Shown: positions 13,064-15,198 of the stretch, piece after piece
How the letters are laid out: each line of letters starts with the position of its first letter
How positions within the stretch are numbered: the first letter of the stretch is position 1
DNA from: a bacterium
GTDB lineage: Bacteria; Nitrospinota_A; UBA7883; JACRGQ01
Assembly (NCBI GenBank): GCA_021815535.1
Contig: JAKAGL010000031.1
Location: 1 to 15,198, forward strand
DNA length: 15,198 nucleotides
Direction of reading: 5' to 3'
The notes under the pieces: model-generated
Seen by the model: only the letters and a program-made list of their open reading frames with translations
Told to the model about the DNA's origin: nothing
The model's database searches: none
Made by a program: the position numbers and the translations under genes

Positions 13064-15198
13064 CTATGGTTTTACCGCGACCTCATTTGAAGGGAGGCTT
13101 TCGCCGGATGCGGTAACGGCTGTGACAACATAGTAATACCACGTTCCAGCGGTGAGGCCGGTATGGGTATAGGGGGAGGTGACGCCGGTTTTCCTGGTGC
13201 TGTTGGCGGTGGTGGAAACCCCGGCTTTGTTTGACCAGTATATATTGTAGGAAGTGGCACCAGCCGCCGCATTCCAACTGAGCATTGCCTGGTTTGCCCC
13301 GGCGGTGGCCGCCACCCCGCCCGGAACGGGAATATCGGAAATGGTGAATGCCTCGACCGTTGTCAAAGAGAATCCGCCATTGTTGGCCGCCATCCAGGCC
13401 GCATCCAAAGCGGGGTCGGGGCTGACCGTTGTGGCCCCGGAGAATATGCCGTCGCGGCTTCCCGCAATGGCATAGATCACCCCATCCACCACGGAAGCGT
13501 CAAAGTCGTCACGCTGTGTCGGCATCGCCGTTTTTGCCGCCCAGGTATTCGTCACGGTATCGTATGCCTCCACCACCGTTGAGCAACAGGGGATGCGGGC
13601 GGCATTGTCAAACGTGTTGATATCGCCGCCAATGGCATAGATCGTGCCGTTCAACACTGAAAAGCCGAAGTCATCGCGAGCCGTCGGCATAGGGGCCAAC
13701 GCCGCCCCGGCTGTGCCGAGGGCCGAAGTTGCGGGGTTTGAGGGAACCGTTGTGGACCAGGTGTCTGTGCCGGGATCGTATATCTCCACCAGCGATAACT
13801 CCGGCCATCCGCCCCAGCCGCCTATCGCATAGATAAGGCCGTTCACCGTTGAAACGGTCGATCCCCACCGCGGTGTCGGCATCGGGGTTTTCTCCGTCCA
13901 GGTGTTCGCCACGGGGTCGTACACCTCCACATTGCCATAGTAGATGTTTGTGGACGTGGTGTAATAGACATTGTAGGATGCCGCGCCCGTGTCGGCCCAG
14001 GTCAAGGTCACCTGCCCATCCCCTCCCGTTATGGCGCTTACTGCCGGAACGGTTCCGCCAGGCGCGGCCTGCGGCATGGTGGAAACTTCATCCGACGCGG
14101 CGGTTTCGGCGGCGGCGCCATCCACCGCCGTGACGATAAAATAATACTTTGTGCCGTTGGTGAGGCCGGAAATTGTACTAGTAACGGTCGGGTCGGCAAT
14201 ACCGGTCACCTTTGCCGTACTGGAGGTCGTCACCCCCGGCTTGGTATCATAATAAACGTTGTAGGAAACGGCCCCGGCCACCCCGGTCCAGTTTACGGTT
14301 GCCTGCCCGTCCCCCGCCACAGTGCTCAGATCGGCGGGAATCGACCCTGCCGCATAAGCGGTCTCCGGCGTGGCGGAAACCTCATTCGACGCGGCGCTTT
14401 CGTTGCCGGAACCGTCCACCGACGTGACGATAAAAGAATAGTTTGTCCCGTTGGTGAGGCCGGTGATGGCTGCCCCGCTTGCCGCCCCGGCAACCTTTGT
14501 ACCGTTGGCGGTGGTTACGCCCCCGTTGACCTGCACCGACCCGCCGATGGCATAAACCAGCCCATCCACGACGGCAACGTCAAATCCCCACCGGCCAGTC
14601 GGGAAAGGGGCCAACGTTTGACCGGCGGTTCCTGCCGACGTAGTTGCCGCAGTCGCCGGAACCGTTGACGACCAGCTATCCCCCACCGGATCGTATACGG
14701 CTATCGGGTATATCGGGCCGCCGCCGTTAACAAGCCTTGTTCCGCCGATGAGGTATATAAAGCCGTTGACCGCCGCCGCGGCAGGTCCGTACCGGTAGGC
14801 CGGAATACCGGGAGTGCCTGTCCAGGGGCAGTAGATGGGAACCGAAGACCAGGCCGGCATGGCGGCCTTTGCCGCCCATGAATCGGTGGACGGGTCGTAG
14901 GCCTCCATCGAGTCGAGAATGCCGGTCCCGGCGGGCGCCCCGGCCAAAACGTAGACCATTCCATTCAAGACCACGTTGGCGGCGTTATCGCGCTGATTAA
15001 CCATTGAGGTTTTTGTTGTCCACGTCCCGCCGGGGATCGGCCTGGCGAATACCTGGGAGGAGATATTGCTTTCGCCCCCCGCGTTTACCGCCGTGACGAC
15101 AAAGTAATGAATAACCCCGTTCGTAAGGCCGGTGATTGCGCCGCCAGAGGTGGCGCCCGCCACCTTGGTGCCGTTGGAAGCGGTAACTCCTGAGGCGG
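13064..15198 (-). CDS. Large secreted Kelch-propeller / FN3 protein, 5' partial
   Basis: The frame is open past the right edge; the GTG at 15163 lies inside an FN3 module and is not the start. Counting residues from 15163: the rest of an FN3 domain (to about 42); six Kelch-type blade motifs at NGMVYVLAG (67-75), NGFIYLIGG (133-141), DGLVYAIGG (200-208), NGLIYAIGG (441-449), NGTIYAIGG (505-513) and DGVIYAIAG (560-568), each followed by V..YDP..D/NTW or a variant; and a C-terminal FN3 domain (611-699) ending at the stop. Between blade motifs three and four, residues 216-404 are two FN3 units in permuted order. Six blades would make a complete propeller. The composition (Ala, Thr, Gly, Val, few Lys) fits an extracellular protein; the signal peptide would be outside the window. 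It ends 28 nt before bcsA and is probably in its operon, so a surface, adhesion or cellulose-binding role is plausible; FN3 and Kelch modules do not fix one. Confidence 0.9.
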   Translation of the reverse strand, partial: ASGVTASNGTKVAGATSGGAITGLTNGVIHYFVVTAVNAGGESNISSQVFARPIPGGTWTTKTSMVNQRDNAANVVLNGMVYVLAGAPAGTGILDSMEAYDPSTDSWAAKAAMPAWSSVPIYCPWTGTPGIPAYRYGPAAAAVNGFIYLIGGTRLVNGGGPIYPIAVYDPVGDSWSSTVPATAATTSAGTAGQTLAPFPTGRWGFDVAVVDGLVYAIGGSVQVNGGVTTANGTKVAGAASGAAITGLTNGTNYSFIVTSVDGSGNESAASNEVSATPETAYAAGSIPADLSTVAGDGQATVNWTGVAGAVSYNVYYDTKPGVTTSSTAKVTGIADPTVTSTISGLTNGTKYYFIVTAVDGAAAETAASDEVSTMPQAAPGGTVPAVSAITGGDGQVTLTWADTGAASYNVYYTTSTNIYYGNVEVYDPVANTWTEKTPMPTPRWGSTVSTVNGLIYAIGGWGGWPELSLVEIYDPGTDTWSTTVPSNPATSALGTAGAALAPMPTARDDFGFSVLNGTIYAIGGDINTFDNAARIPCCSTVVEAYDTVTNTWAAKTAMPTQRDDFDASVVDGVIYAIAGSRDGIFSGATTVSPDPALDAAWMAANNGGFSLTTVEAFTISDIPVPGGVAATAGANQAMLSWNAAAGATSYNIYWSNKAGVSTTANSTRKTGVTSPYTHTGLTAGTWYYYVVTAVTASGESLPSNEVAVKP
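13952..14518 (-). repeat. Two permuted FN3 units inside a Kelch blade
   Basis: These 567 bases (189 codons) read, in protein order, as the second half of an FN3 domain (VTTANGTKV to NEVSATP), one whole FN3 domain (IPADLSTV to DEVSTMP) and the first half of another (VPAVSAIT to YNVYYTTS). On either side are the two parts of one Kelch blade, AIGGSVQVNGG and TNIYYGNVEVYDP, which join sensibly if the block is removed. The first half-domain is close in sequence to the FN3 end at 15100-15198. Confidence 0.7.

Noticed and set aside
1..15198. CRISPR array, insertion sequence, rRNA or integron site
   Set aside because: No regularly spaced short repeats, transposase frames, terminal inverted repeats or rRNA-like blocks were seen; the only repeats are protein-module repeats.

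Overview
The window is 15.2 kb of fairly G+C-rich bacterial DNA with dense gene packing. Signal peptides, outer-membrane-type beta-strand patterns and a Bcs-type cellulose synthase point to a Gram-negative bacterium. BcsA, BcsB, BcsZ and BcsG are of proteobacterial type, but nothing here fixes the phylum.

Left part (1-3560). A 3' fragment of an exported Cys/His-rich protein is followed by a protein that resembles the RelE-fold PBECR nuclease group. These two plus-strand genes converge on a minus-strand group: a small 84-residue acidic protein, a YihY/BrkB-type membrane protein fused to a C-terminal cyclic-nucleotide-binding domain, and a TVP38/TMEM64 (DedA-like) membrane protein. A terminator-like hairpin may separate the small protein from the two membrane genes.

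Middle (3561-4677). A divergent promoter region with a good TTGACA box on the minus strand leads to a plus-strand gene for an exported protein made of two copies of a roughly 110-residue beta-rich module. Its best start is an ATT codon rather than ATG. It converges on the cellulose cluster.

Right part (4678-15198, all minus strand). Reading in the direction of transcription: a large secreted Kelch/FN3 protein (5' end outside the window), bcsA (c-di-GMP-activated cellulose synthase), bcsB (periplasmic partner), bcsZ (GH8 endoglucanase), a membrane-tethered class III adenylate cyclase, and bcsG (cellulose phosphoethanolamine transferase). The first four genes are nearly contiguous: 28 nt gap, 8 nt overlap, 5 nt gap. 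A 247 nt gap with a terminator-like hairpin separates bcsZ from the cyclase-bcsG pair. No bcsC, bcsQ, bcsE or bcsF is visible; bcsC could lie upstream of the window.

Prediction: the cluster makes cellulose under c-di-GMP control (PilZ domain on BcsA), trims it with BcsZ and decorates it with phosphoethanolamine via BcsG. The less usual parts are the adenylate cyclase between bcsZ and bcsG, a Kelch propeller carrying two FN3 units inside one blade, the two-module putative barrel facing bcsG, and a cNMP-binding domain on a YihY protein about 3 kb from bcsG. A link between cAMP signalling and cellulose is a hypothesis only.
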